From contig CAMTDV010000009.1 of the NCBI GenBank assembly GCA_947069175.1, positions 8,067,163 through 8,131,162 on the forward strand: a stretch of DNA of 64,000 bases, read 5' to 3'. The notes beneath the pieces are model-generated. The model was not told where the DNA came from and ran no database searches. It saw only the letters and a list, made by a program, of their open reading frames with translations. Positions within the stretch are counted from its first letter, which is position 1; the number at the start of each line of letters is the position of its first letter. The stretch is from Scalesia atractyloides. Its lineage: Eukaryota > Streptophyta > Magnoliopsida > Asterales > Asteraceae. A program made the translations under genes and the position numbers. This document shows, in pieces, positions 36,239-48,600 of this stretch.

Positions 36239-36486
36239 ACTAGGTTAGACATTCCTAGTTAATTTAGTAAGTTCATGGAGGTTACAACCCGTTTTATTTT
36301 AAGCCCCGATAACCCGGGCTTTTTATAAACTTTATTTACTAAAAAACATTTATTTGTCTTTTACTTAACATTTTGTTTATTAGTTAATCCTAATGTTTAT
36401 CGGATTAACTTTTATCATTTACGGTATTTTACCCGTTCATCCCAATTAATTTGGTTTAATTATCAAACATGTTTTTGGGGTGTTAC

Positions 36487-37756
36487 ACATACTCATACTT
36501 ATTTTCATACAAGTTCAAAGATTGGTCACACACTTATTTCTACCAAAATCATAAAATCAATTTCTATAACTTACCACGTGTTTGCAAGAGCTAGATGATG
36601 CAAATTCTTCATTCATGCATAAATTTGCCTTTAATTTTACCATCAATTTCTTGGATTCAAGGTTGTTTGAGGGTCTCCTCTCCTTCATGTGTATCAACAC
36701 ACACTCAACACACACACATAAACATCCTGAAGTTTCTATTTTTTAAGAAAGTTTAACCCAATTCTCCAATTTCAATCCCTCTAGTTGTTACTTGATCACA
36801 ATTGTCACAACTTTCACTCCTTATTTGTTTGAATAAATATTTAACTAGGTTAAATAGCCTAGTTATTTATTTCATGCTATAACAAATGGAAACATACTAG
36901 CGAATTTAAAAATTCAAGTTTTGGATGCTTTGTTAAATTATGTGTTTTTTTTAAGAAACATTATCTACAATTTAGTCTTAATTGTATAATTGTTATTTCT
37001 TAAAATTATGTGTTTTGTTGAGTCCCTTAGTTGATCCTTAATTAGGTAATTGTAAAATGTTAAATTAGAATTGGATGTTTTGTTAAATTAGCCCTAATTA
37101 AGCCCTAATACTCTACTAGTCTTAATTATAAATTGTTAATGGTTTTGAATTTAGATTTTATTAAGAATTTATGCCTCCTAAATAGGCATCTGGTTCTCAA
37201 CGTAAATGCGAAGAGCTGATCCACCGCTTTGTTATTAAGAATACTTGGAGAGCTTCACAAAACATCAATTAGATATTAGCCTATTGTTGTATGTAATTTC
37301 ACTCATTCGAATACTATGATTTTGTTAATTGCTATGTTTATTGATATAACTCCAATTACTGTTTAGAAAAAAGAGAGAGAAAATTAGTTTACATTATTTA
37401 ATTCATTAAGGCTTAAGTGACATGTTTTTAAATTGCACGGACATGGCACCTAAACGTCAATACCACCACTTGTAACGAGCATCTACGTAGAACGCGTAAA
37501 CCCTAGAGCCATAAATCCTATAGCACCAGTTGCTTGTGTACTACAATCCATAGGTGGAACATTTAAATGATAAAAGAATCCTCAAGCCACTATGAAACAT
37601 CCAAAATGACTCACATATCCTAGATCTGAACCTAGGATAAAAAAAAGTCGACGAATCAAGAACTCAACAAGGCTTCAATAGTAAGATAAAACCTGCGAAA
37701 AGACGTTGAATCTTCAAGATATAGTAGGAATTTGTACTCATATAGACTTAGGATTG
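36487..37756. other. AT-rich decayed repeats, no gene seen
   Basis: Positions 36490-36900 have LTR-like leader features (ACACAC strings, TAACTAGG-type repeats). The rest is unassigned. Confidence 0.4.
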
Positions 37757-38330
37757 TTCACGAGTCGAGCCAAGCCAAGCCAAGCAAGCTCGAGCTCGAC
37801 TTGGTTATAAACTGATTTGGCTTGACTCGGTTCGATTATAGACTGATCCGGCTCGGCTTGGATTTGAAAGCGAACTGAAAATCTAAGCTCCAACTCGGCT
37901 TAGTTAGGCTTGAGTAAAAAAAAAATTTAATGCATGGCTTTCAAAATTCAATAGACTAAAATATTATTCAATAATTAATAATAACATATCCAAAATAAGT
38001 TCAACCTAATACATTAAGAGTCAAAATAAAGTTCAACTAAACACAAAATAAATTTCAAATTTTAAGAAAAATATAATATAAATTCATGAGTATGGTAATC
38101 AACATCTAAATATGCCATAAATATACATTTGCATTTCTAAATACATAGAAATAATATTCATAATAATCAGTTTCTTATAGTATCTTATATGTATATAAAA
38201 GTAATATATTTTAAAAGTCAAATTATTCCAAGCTAAACCGAGCCAAGCTAACAAGCAAACAAAACAGAATCGTATGAAACGAGTTTTTAAGCTAATTCCA
38301 AACGAGTCGCGAACTTTTTAGACAACAATA
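37757..38330. repeat. GAGCTCG-rich repeat remnant (hAT-like)
   Basis: Begins GTTCACGAGTCGAGCCAAGCC and ends near AGCTAATTCCAAACGAGTCGCG. Similar wording is common at the ends of plant hAT-type elements. No terminal repeat or duplication could be fixed. Confidence 0.4.
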
Positions 38331-38389
38331 TAGACCTAATAAAGTATCTATATCGACACACCCCATATATAAAATATATATATATATAA

Positions 38390-39622
38390 ATATATAGGGT
38401 AAGGTTCATGCGAGAATCACCTTTATTGGAGAACCGCGAGAACCACCTTTATTGCAAAATAAAATCTAAAAAAAAATCAAAAAATAAAATTTTTAAAAAA
38501 TCGCTATATTTCTTACTCCTAAAAAAACTTTTTTTTTCGAGTAACAGTTATCCATAGCACATGTGCATATGTATCATAACTTCGACAAATTCTGTAATAT
38601 ATTATCACTAGTAGACAATTGCACTTTAATTTACAATATCATCCGTAATACACTACTTTTTATATTACCAATATTCAAAATGCACATGTGCTCATTTTGT
38701 ATAACCATTATATAACGTGTTTTGGTACAAAAAGTTTGTGTTTTTGAATGATGAAGTAGGCACATATACATGTTTTTTTGTTAGTTATATCTAGTTGGTT
38801 TGGTATAGTTGTCACTTTATGATGTAATATGTTAATTGGATAGTATAAATGGTGATGATATATATACATGTAATAAAGTGAAAATATTGGTATTTGTATT
38901 GTATTAGAGATGATAGGAGGTAATGGTATTGTATTATGGATGGTAGGAGGTAATGGAAGTGTATTATGGATGGTATGATAGATGAAAGAAAAAAAGTATT
39001 CAAAGTAGTGTACCAAAACACCTTATTTCATGTTGATACATATAGATGCACATGGCATTTATAATATTGGCAACGTAAAAAAGTAGTATATTACAAATGG
39101 TAGTGTAAATGAAAGTACAATTGTCTAATATTTGTAATGTATCATGGAATTTGTCGAAAAATGATACATATGTACATGTGCATGATAGTGTATTATGGAT
39201 GAAATGATAGATGAAAGAGAAAATGTATTCAAAGTAGTGTACCAAAACACCTTATTTCATGTTGATTACATATAGATGCACATGTGCATTTCTAATTTTC
39301 GTAACGTAAACATTAGTGTATTATACGTGGTAGTGTAAATGAAAGTACAATTGTCCAATGTTATAATGTATTACGGAATTTGTCAAAGAAATGATAAAAA
39401 TGCACATGTACATGGATAACTGTTACTCAAAAAACAAATTTTTTTTTGAAAAAAAATTATATTTTTTATTGACAAAATATAGCGAATTTTTCAAAAAAAT
39501 ATTAAAAAAATAAAAAAATTTGGGTTTTTTTAGATTTTTTTAGGTATTATTGTTTGTGTTCACACTGGTTCTCACGGTTCTCCCTAATAAAAGGTGGTTC
39601 CTAATAATCCGTATCCTATATA
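38390..39622. mobile_element. Long-TIR foldback element
   Basis: The ends are inverted copies: left GGAGAACCGCGAGAACC near 38430, right complement GGAGAACCGTGAGAACC near 39575, with similarity extending ~300 bp inwards and including CACATGTGC palindromes. The interior has a ~230-bp tandem duplication (units ending near 39050 and 39285). Flanks are TA-rich, so the target duplication is ambiguous. No protein gene; superfamily unassigned. Confidence 0.6.
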
Positions 39623-39643
39623 TATATATATATATATATATAT
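39623..39643. repeat. (TA)n microsatellite
   Basis: Simple TA run adjoining the foldback element. Confidence 0.8.
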
Positions 39644-39840
39644 CCACCAGGATGTATAATCAAATAACTTGAAATAAAAACACACTGTGTGTTCATACAA
39701 AATAGATCATTCCACATAACAAATGGCCCATTGCAACAAATTTCCAAAGCCTAGTAATCTACCATAACAGCCCAGTCCAAAATTTTAACACGCAACCTCT
39801 CGCTAATTTAAGATATTGATTTGAGTCTACATTATTTTTA

Positions 39841-40378
39841 GAGTAAATTGTTATTTTAGTCCCTGAGGTTTGATCAAAATTGTCATTTTAGTCCAATTAG
39901 TTTTGTTTTTCTGCCATTTTCATCCAACTCACTAACTTCATTAAAAAAATTTAGTTAACTTAGGTGAATTTTGGTCAAATCACATTTTTTACAGGTGCGA
40001 TGGTATGGGGATGGTGTTGTGCCGATTTATAGTAAAGATGATGGCGGTGGTTGTTGGTTTTACGATAATGGTGGTGGTGTTGGTTAATGACATGGGTGGC
40101 AGAAAAGTGACCGGTGGTGGTGGAAATGGTGGGTGGTGATGGTGGTGGGGGTGAGTGGGTGGGTGGTGACGTTGTAGGCAGGTGGTGGCGATGATAGAAG
40201 GTTGTGTCGGGGTGGGTGGTGGGAGGTGATGGTGGATGAAAATGGCAAAGAATGACAAAAGTCAGGGACTAAAATGGCAGAAAACAAAACTATTTGACTA
40301 AAATGACAAGAAAAAAACTTTTTGGACTAAAGTGACAATTTGGTCAAACCTCAGAGACTAAAATGACAATTTACTCTA
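39841..40378. mobile_element. MULE-like MITE
   Basis: Inverted ends of ~60 bp: GAGTAAATTGTTATTTTAG at the left, complement of CTAAAATGACAATTTACTC at the right, with TTTAGTCCCTGAGGTTTG inside. Flanks ATTATTTTT and ATTTTTTAT would be an imperfect 9-bp duplication. The interior is TGG/CAC-rich low complexity. No protein. Confidence 0.55.
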
Positions 40379-41189
40379 TTTTTTATCCATATGTTACGTA
40401 ATAAAATCAGCATTAACTATAAAAATATTTTAATTGTTATATATAATCCTTTAACATAGATCATAGTTTTATAATAACTAATCAATAATTAAATCTACAT
40501 AACTTCTATTAATAAGAATAATAAATATTTTTGATGGTATACCAATAAAATTATTTTGTTTTACTTTAAATAAAAGATATATTTAGAAGATAGAGAATAA
40601 TATAAATAATATAATTTATATACATTATTAAACATAATGTAATACGTAATATATGTATATATATATGTGTGTATTACATATTTTTCAGTATTCAACTCGT
40701 GCAATAAACTGACTATTATAGTATTTTAGTGGTACTTATTAACATACGTCGGTTTTGTGATAAACTCAAGTTAGTTGTGTGAAATGTCATATGATAATAA
40801 AGATACAATCATAATCGTACCCTGTAGATCCCATCAATGGCAAAACGATTCGTAGGGTCTAGGCAGGGGCGGGCTACGGCTCAACCTCGTATTCGTAGTG
40901 TTGTTTTTTCGGTTTTATACAATGATACCCCTAAAAAATACGAGGATACCCAAACCAAAAAATAAGATACTTGATATTACTAAATCTCATTTTTTATAAG
41001 CCCAAACATTTTTTATAACCCGAAAACTTGTTGAATAATTAAGCCCGAATGATAAAATAAGCCACTTTGATATCTTGTTTAGTGTTTTAATTTATGTAGG
41101 ATTATACTTTGTATATTTGCTAGGGTTTAAGACTATAAATCATAAATGTTTTATCTTTTTTTTAACTAGTGTATGATTGCATGGGAAAA
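40379..41189. other. AT-rich stretch, no gene seen
   Basis: Nothing recognisable beyond low-complexity AT sequence. Confidence 0.4.
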
Positions 41190-41400
41190 AAAATTCAGGA
41201 TACCTCTAAATTAATGGACTAGTTCCGCCAAGGGAAGGTGAGATGTAGACAAATGTTACCCATATCCATGTGGATAAAGAGGCTGCTTCCAGAGAGACCC
41301 CCAACTTGAAAACAGACAATATGCAAATAAACCAGACTAGAAATATAGCTAAAAAAACCAATCCAGCACTTTTCATTATTGATCTGATATTCAATTGAAT
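41190..41400 (-). mobile_element. SINE remnant (Au/SolS-like body)
   Basis: On the minus strand, GAAGCAGCCTCTTTATCC is followed by GGGTAACATTTGTCTACATC and CACCTTCCCTTGGCGG, an order typical of Au-type plant SINE bodies. The tRNA-related head and the tail were not identified. Confidence 0.5.
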
Positions 41401-41718
41401 ATCAAACCATTTTTGAGTTTGCTTTGCAATCTGTCTTCATCGATGGTTTAGAAGCTAATGAGGGTTTTATTAATCTATATATTTTTTTGTGTTCATGAAT
41501 GAATGTTTTTTGGAACAGACAACAACGAACTAATTGAGTGTTGATGATTGAAGATAGATTCTCGAGCAAAGAGAAACAAGATGATTTTTTTTATTTCATC
41601 TAATTGATTTCTGATGTATAGTTCAATATTTAGCTTCTATTTCTTGTTTTGATTTTGGTTCAATAATCATTTATTTTGATTTTGTTTAGTCGATTTTGAT
41701 TTTGATTTAATATGATAA
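41401..41718. other. Unassigned AT-rich stretch
   Basis: No gene or repeat boundary seen. Confidence 0.35.
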
Positions 41719-42102
41719 TTAGATGAGGTTTTTACATATTTTCCTCTCCTAAGCTGACTTATTACGTATTTCCCCATATAAAAAAATCAATTACATATTT
41801 CTCATCCATAACCTATATGTATTACATATTTTCCCTTTTCATTAAAATTACTCTTAGAATGATCACTTTAATAAAGTATTAAATGAATATATACATATTT
41901 CCCTTTTCTAATATCATCAATCATTTACATATTTTTTCCCAATTCATGTATTATATGGAACAAAACTATGTATTTAACTCTTTGTATTTTGTAGTTTATA
42001 CCATATTTAATATAAAAATATAAGCAAGCCAAAAATTGAAATCCAAATGTAGCCCAGAGTTCAAGTCCCTCCGAATTGAATAAGCCATCAGTTAGTTCCA
42101 TG

Positions 42103-42118
42103 ACACACACACACACAC

Positions 42119-42194
<76 letters not shown>

Positions 42195-42275
42195 TTATAT
42201 TGTGCTCCGAATTGAATTAGCCATCATTAGTTCCATGACACACACACACATAATATATATATATATATATATTTG
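42103..42275. repeat. Two (CA)n-(TA)n microsatellites in duplicated context
   Basis: The phrase TTAGTTCCATGACACACACA occurs at about 42092 and 42229, each followed by a TA run. This is a local duplication inside the TIR element. Confidence 0.8.
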
Positions 42276-42749
42276 TGCTTTGAATGATATGAATAAGTGT
42301 CGTAAAATAAATTGAAATGCTTGAACCAACGAAGATGAGTTGAATGATATCAAAAGATGTATATGTATTTTTTTACTTTTTTTTTAATTTTGTGTATTTA
42401 ATATATGGTCTCAATGCTAAACCGTTAAAATAAACCGAGCCAAACCATTTGTAACGGTTCGGCTTTGGTTTTTTTTCCAACAGTTCTGTTTTAATTTTCA
42501 AAAATTAAAAACTGTTACTAATGGTTTGGTTTCATATAATATATGAATTGAGAAAATATGTAATTGATTAATATAGAATGTAAATTGTATATATTATATA
42601 AATCGTTAAGGGTAAAATGATTATTCAAAGAATAATTTTAATAAGAAAAAATATCTTTATTAATAATAAAACATGATATTGGCTGATGTAACACAGTATC
42701 ATGGCTTCTCAATTCTCATTTTGGCTCCAGGGTCCGCTTTTTTGTTCAA

Positions 42750-42962
42750 CGAAGCCCCGAATACCCCAATCCAACCACCAATTCGGATCCAATATAAACC
42801 TATAATCTTTTCCATAATCCATTCAACGTTCATTCTTCACTCTGAAAACCCTAGCGCCTCTCTCACCTTTTCTAAAGATGCATATGTTGGAAGAGTTTCA
42901 CAATCACGAAACCCTAGCCCTCATCATCTTCCCCGTTTTGATTCAAATGAAATTAGATGCTA
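42750..42962 (+). promoter_or_regulatory. Captured promoter and 5' UTR-like segment
   Basis: CCAAT at about 42764 and 42788, TATAAA at 42793-42798, then a CT-rich stretch with AAACCCTAG twice (about 42846 and 42910), typical of plant 5' UTRs. A short frame beginning upstream at 42673 passes through it, but I do not call it coding. Confidence 0.5.
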
Positions 42963-43555
42963 AGCGATTCTAATACAACCGTTCATTCAGATTTCACAAG
43001 TTTCACACAATCGAACCGGCCACCGTGTTACTCCGCTGTGACCACCACCTCACCATTCAGGTTTGCTCACCGTCATTCACGTCACCGTTCAGGTTTGTTG
43101 AATGAACTTTATTAGACTGTGAATTTCTGCTATTTTTAAATGCTTTATTTGTTTGTTGATGTCTGCATTTAATATTGAGTGATATAAACAACTATCTATT
43201 CACCTGAATTGGTTTTAATGGTGCTTATTATATATTCAATTTTGGATGATAAGAAAAGAACTATTTCTTCCTACTATGGCTGTTACTTCACATTACAAAT
43301 GTCAGACCTTATATTTTGGGGTTTTCAGGTTAATAAAACTATGATTCCATTTGTTACCACTTTTTTCTATAAATTCCACAAATGATTATGAAAATTGAGT
43401 TCATATAAACCCACAAATGATATAATAATTCGTTACCTTCATTCATGTTTCACTCTTTTCAAGTTCTTCCTTGAAATCTTTCTATGTTTCTTAATTCATC
43501 ATCAAGACTAAAACTTTGTAGATGCACATGTGAGCTAACATAATATTGGTTGCAG

Positions 43556-43712
43556 CCGTACCCGTTGCTGACTGAAATCAAGGCTGCACAAATGGGCGGG
43601 TGATGCATACGAGTTTAATAAAGAAGAACCCTACATTGAGCTTCTGACTAATTTACCAAAGGTTTCCTCAGATTTAGGTCTCACCATGGTCTCGCCGATA
43701 CGATTGTCTCTG
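43556..43712 (+). pseudogene. Captured exon-like segment, product unrecognised
   Basis: Bounded by TGCAG before and GTATGTTG after. One frame reads KWAGDAYEFNKEEPYIELL..LPKVSS after an early stop. I do not recognise the protein. Confidence 0.35.
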
Positions 43713-45200
43713 GTATGTTGGTTTTATAATTGTCATCTAATATTTGTGCGTGTTTTATGGGTTTTGCTACATGTATTTATTCCTTCTTTTTCTCTGCAAT
43801 GTGTTTTTTTTTGTGTGGATATTTGGTTATAGTTGTTTGTTTTGCCATCAAATTTAGGGTTTTAATTGTCAAATTATATTAGTCTCTCGGTTGTGTCACG
43901 TAAAGATTTTCTTGAACATAGATGGCATTCGTTTTCAGAACTGAAATGTGCCAAATTGGTTATTGGTTTTATGGAACTTTTGTACTTCGTATGTTTTGTA
44001 AAAGTTGGGAACCATAGGTTAGCGTTTATAATTCAGTCTTTATTTGAGTTTCTGAGACTTCGCAACTGCAGATTCATTTTGATTGTTTGTTTCCTTGTGC
44101 ATAGGTTTTGTAGAATTTTTGAGAACATATGTATGTGTAAATATGTGATGGTCCTTGAACCCTTGAAGTTTGCCAATTTTTCATTTGGGATTTATGGTTC
44201 TGTTGTAGTCGGGGCTAATTATAGCAGTTGGTAATCATCACCCTAACTGAGCACTATTTTTTACTATTTGTGATACTCTTATATGATTGTAATATCCAAC
44301 CCGGTTTGGCATGTATCTTAGGTTACCAGTTTTACCCAAATCTGTTCCGAGTCATTACCTGACCCACCTTACATACACATTAATGAACTTAACAAGATGT
44401 ATTCTTTTGGTCTTTACTCTTTCTCCTTATCTGCATTAATTGTTGTAGCTTTGCTGAAAAGTTAAATCATCATTGTGGAAAATTAGGAAAACATCAGTTT
44501 TGGTTGGCTTTTTATTTGATATGTTATAGAGTTTGGGATACACAAAAACATCATTAACACCGTTAATTCTCCTAGCTTGCAAAGTTTCTTTATTTATGTT
44601 TTTTTAAATAATTTATAAGAGAATGATAGTTTGCAGCCTACGGTTTTCTGGCTCTGTCCTAGATTTAGGCTTTATTTGAATCTTGATTTAAGCTTTTTAT
44701 ATTTGACATCAACTTCTTTTCTTCCAGTTAGTTATCTAAATGACTGTTTGATTAGAATATGTTTTGCCCCATTTGAAGGTAGAATGTTGGTCTTTTGGCT
44801 TTGACCCGTATTGGCAATTGGATAATTGTGCAAATTTTGGCTGTTTTATGATCTTTATAAATATTGGCAAGTCTTTTTAGTAAAAACCATACAACTCTTT
44901 CTACAAGTTGGGATTGACTTCATGAAATAGTTAAGCAATAACCATACTACATGTTTATGCAGGTAAGTTTGGAGTAATCTTCGCTGCAATATTTCAACAA
45001 GTATGAAGTTATCAATGGTTAGTTTTGGTTTATTATATAAAATCCCTTTTTACCTAAAATGTGTTAATTTTGCTGAAGCGAGCTTAAAAGGAAAATATGT
45101 ATACGTATGAGTGTGTTAGAAGATAACTCCAACTTTGGGAAAAAAGACGATGCAATGAAAATGCAAGGAACCAAGGACTATAAGTGCTAAGTTATCAGAC

Positions 45201-45476
45201 CTATCTAAAATAGGATGAGTAGGGATTTCCATGTTTCTTGCTACTTTGCAAGTCTTCAACAAAATTCATTGAATTCGAACTCGAGCTTAGAGATCTAAAT
45301 CTAGGTTGAGATTGAGTTTTGAAGACGTTATGGAGGTTTGGCGAGCAAGGATGAAGGAACGAAAAGGTTTGTAACCGTAAGTATGTTTTAGCGTCTACGG
45401 TGCTGGGAGAGATAAAACTTGGGTCGTATTGGTGGGTGTTGAAAAGATGTAAAATTGTGGGGCTAAACATGGACAC
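45201..45476 (-). pseudogene. Captured ORF start with a transit-peptide-like N-terminus
   Basis: 91 codons on the strand opposite the other cargo. It begins MSMFSPTILHLFNTHQYDPS, is rich in Ser, Phe, Pro and Arg with almost no acidic residues for the first 65 positions, and then turns to NSMNFVEDLQSSKKHG. This composition suits a plastid or mitochondrial transit peptide. Function unknown; the opposite strand suggests that a second gene was sampled. Confidence 0.35.
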
Positions 45477-46293
45477 CCGGTTTAATATTGATGGGATTGT
45501 TTTTGAGTAGGTTGTGTTTGTTTTGCTTCTGTTTGTTCTTTTTTGGGTTCTATTGTTTTGCTCTGATGTGGAGTTGGCTGCTCTTACTCCTTTTTAAGTT
45601 AGTGCTGGTTGTTTAATTTTTAATAAAGTTAGGCTTTGCTGGCCAAGAAAAAAAGAATGGTTAAGTTTATTTTCTATAAAAAAGCTAACTCTACTTTAGG
45701 TGTGAATATTGGTTGGTGTGTTATTTTACATACACGTATTTCCAATATTTACATATTAATATACAAATATACGTACATCAAAGCTACTATCATATATATG
45801 ACCTTCAATTTATTTTTTATTTTTTATAATTCATAGCCTATGAATAAGTGATCTACAAGTTTGGAATGGGAAATATTGTTACCAACAATTTAATTCATGT
45901 CTTTTGACCCGTTGCCCAACTTACTCTAGGTTATATTAAAAGGCTAAGGCCCCATACCCGGCTTGCGATGATCAGGTATATATTTTGTGTTTTTTTTTAT
46001 CATCTGTTAGACTCAACCCATTTACCTATAGTGGGTTGATTTGGGACATATTTTACCTTTAAAGAGTCAAATGGGTAAAACTATGGAACCGGTCAAATGA
46101 GTAAAGTAATAGAACATGGGGTTGATTAAACCAAAAGTAAATGTGTAATTGCCTACTCAAAATGGGTGACTTTATAACAATTATGAGAACAACTTTTGGT
46201 TAAGGTACAGAATGGTTGTACACATTTTGATCGAACAATTTGGTTTCCATGTTCATGTAACTTTGTAATGTTTATTAATTTTAGTTATTGCAG

Positions 46294-46576
46294 GGACACC
46301 TGTTACTTCATCTATTGGTTCTATAGTAAAGCCAACTGATGCATCAGTTAAGAAAAGCACACCGGGACTGCCAAAGGCTCCACAGAGTAATGTGGTTCCT
46401 CTTAATTATGGCACCACGGGTCCTTCTACTTCTGTTAACGTATTGAGTTTGTTATTTTCAAAATCAAACATAAAACTTAATGTAGATGAGCGGCATAAAA
46501 TTCTTAGCACTGTTAGCGAATTAGAAGTCATATTTGAAAAAGTTATTGATTTCGAAGCCCTTTATATACTCGGGTA
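46294..46576 (+). pseudogene. Captured exon-like segment, Ser/Thr/Pro/Lys-rich
   Basis: Preceded by TTATTGCAG, a good acceptor. Frame: GTPVTSSIGSIVKPTDASVK, then KSTPGLPKAPQSN and a tail ending in a stop at 46576. It looks like a disordered linker of a larger nuclear-type protein, but I cannot name it. Confidence 0.4.
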
Positions 46577-46920
46577 AATTTTGTTGTTTGTTTAGCGTTA
46601 GTTTCAACATTTTTTATGAATGGGTTGGTTTTAACCCATTTAGCTAAAACATAAACGGGCCAAGTTCAGTTATATGCTCCAAAACAAGGTCTGCACTTTA
46701 TCATTAACTTATCTAATACGTCACATTATTTAAGTTTATTTTAATTATACACTTAAGAGTATTTAAAATTAAAATTTTCTACCCGGGAAGCAATCCCGGG
46801 TGATAACCTAGTGTAATATATATGGATTAGGAAGGGGAAATATGTAATTGTTTTTTTATTTGGGGAAATACGTAATAAGCGAGGTTAGTGGAGAGAAATA
46901 TGTAAAAAAACCCTTAGATG

Positions 46921-47124
46921 TTTATGGAATTCATGAGGGCATTTTGGTAATGTTTAAAAATAAAACTGGAATGTTTTTAATTCCATCTAATATAGGAAAC
47001 ATTGTGGAATTCCATCGGAATTCATTCCATCACAATTCCGGTCATTTCATAACCAAACACAATATTAGATGGAATTAATCTAATTCCAATTCCTATGGAT
47101 TCTTCGAACCAAATGGGCCCTTAA
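46921..47124. other. Possible Tourist-like remnant
   Basis: GGAATTCC-type repeats, and AACCAAATGGGCCC followed by TTA at 47109-47125, resemble a Harbinger-type MITE end. The other end was not found. Confidence 0.3.
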
Positions 47125-47345
47125 ACTTTAATCTTACGTCTTCACGAACTCCTATCATGAGTCATGTCTTAAAAATGTGCAAATCTAACAAATCTTGTCT
47201 AATTCACTCATCCCAAATCAACTTAGGCCTTCCTCTAGTCCTCCTTCCCTCTACAACAAAGGTTTCCACTGCTCTAATTGGCGCCGTTGTCAACGTTCTC
47301 TTCACATGCCCAAACCATCTCAATCTTCCTTCATATGGTAATAAA
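47125..47345 (-). pseudogene. LINE reverse-transcriptase C-terminal fragment
   Basis: The minus strand encodes GRLRWFGHVKR, then APIRAVE, GRRTRGRPKL and IRQDLLDLHIF, the well-known end of plant non-LTR reverse transcriptases (RMRWFGHV..R..GRPK..W). At least two in-frame stops make it a dead fragment. The rest of the LINE is absent. Confidence 0.75.
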
Positions 47346-48600
47346 AAAAAACGTTAGCTATATGAAGTTGTTTTACAATTTATAATTACTATTGATCTAT
47401 TATACAACCCAATGTAATACTCGAGTTTAGAATTTTGTTATAAAAATATACACTAACCTTTGCTTTTTTATTTTAATAATGCGTATATGAATTTTTTATA
47501 ATATTATGAAATAAGCAAGATTTCAAATATTATACTTGGCGATTCAAGATTTTCGTAATTAAACTCATTGGATCAACTTTTCACTTATGTCTTATGTTTT
47601 ACGTATTTAACTTTTTGTTTAACTAATAAGTATACTATATTATTTAGTTAGCTATCAAATAGAATCTCAACCATTTTTGTGATTGTTAACATTTAAATTG
47701 AAGAACCCAAAAAAACATTGAAGGCTATTTTTATTTCTGAAAGCCCATTCCAATTGTGAAAGTTATAATGTTGTATAACGGGTCGTTAGTAGTCAATCCA
47801 TTAACCCCAACCAACAGTTAATTGATATTGATATATCCACAATAAATTGAAAACTATTATGAACTTGAGGTGATATGGATGTAGGGCTAAAATCAAATAC
47901 ATAGTCGTCTAAAAACAAAAAGTCACAGGAAGATTATCAAACGGACTTCAATTGACCTCATTTAAGGGGCATTGAAACCACCTCATCGAACTCTACGATA
48001 TGAGATTTTATGTTTTCACTTTTGGATTTTTTTCTTGTATATTCTAGAATTTTTGTTTAGATCATTATGTCTTTTTTATTAGCATTGTGTCTTTTCCACA
48101 TATGCGTCATTGTATCTTTTTTGCGACCCATTGTATCTTTTTTTATCGACATTGTGTTATATTTCTCGGCATTGTGTGGCATTTTACGATCAATTGTGTC
48201 TTTGTACCATTCTCACTTTTAGAAGACTTTGTGGGATAACTTTACTGTACGATGTATACTAAGTTGATGTTTAGGAAGTTGTTAAACTATTTTTGTTGAA
48301 CATTTATCAAGATATATTTTGAGTTGATTGATTTTTAGTTATTTTTGAAGAAATATGTATCAAGTTTTTGAAAAAACAAAAAGATGCATATGAGACAACA
48401 TATAAGTTTTAAAGTTTACCATTTTCGACTTTGTAGTTTATTTAATTATGTCTGTCCAGACCAAATTTTAAATTTGTACCATTACCATCCCTGATATTCT
48501 GAAACATGTAATTCTAGCCAAAAATCTAAGGTTGAATCGAATAATTGGACAAACCACTGGATGATATAAGCAACATATATACATAGAAAGAAGTGTTAGA
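47346..48600. other. No gene seen; degenerate short repeats at 48070-48210
   Basis: AT-rich. Around 48070-48210 the phrase CATTGTGTCTTTT and variants recur about seven times with varying spacing. Confidence 0.4.

Larger units (their letters stand above)
35062..36486 (-). repeat. Gypsy LTR (type C), interrupted by a Harbinger element
   Basis: On the minus strand it starts TGTAACACCCCAAAAACATG at 36486, like the LTR at 55636. The region 35160-35215 has a CT tract and ACACACAC strings seen in such leaders. Its far end is unclear. Confidence 0.55.
42654..46811 (+). mobile_element. Helitron carrying gene pieces
   Basis: 5' end TCTTTATTAATAAT after A42653; 3' end is a hairpin ACCCGGG..CCCGGGT (46781-46801), six bases and CTAG (46808-46811) followed by T. 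The flanks rejoin to recreate the right terminal repeat of the host TIR element, confirming both ends to the base. 4158 bp. It encodes no Rep/helicase and so is non-autonomous. Its cargo resembles promoter, 5' UTR and exon pieces, listed below. Stretches between them are intron-like and AT-rich. Confidence 0.85.
41719..46920. mobile_element. Non-autonomous long-TIR element split by a Helitron
   Basis: Termini at 41727 (GGTTTTTACATATTTTCC) and 46913 (complement GGGTTTTTTTACATATTTC). TTAGATG stands on both sides (41719-41725, 46914-46920), extendable to 8 bp with one mismatch. The inverted repeats run for over 200 bp if the Helitron at 42654-46811 is removed: left about 41727-41960, right 42542-42653 plus 46812-46913. 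Without it the element is ~1.03 kb and its centre is TA microsatellite. It has no protein. A 7-8-bp duplication suggests hAT; a MULE is possible. Confidence 0.8.

Noticed and set aside
42076..42315. 79-codon frame through microsatellites
   Set aside because: Product of CA and TA runs (THTH and YIYI), not a gene.
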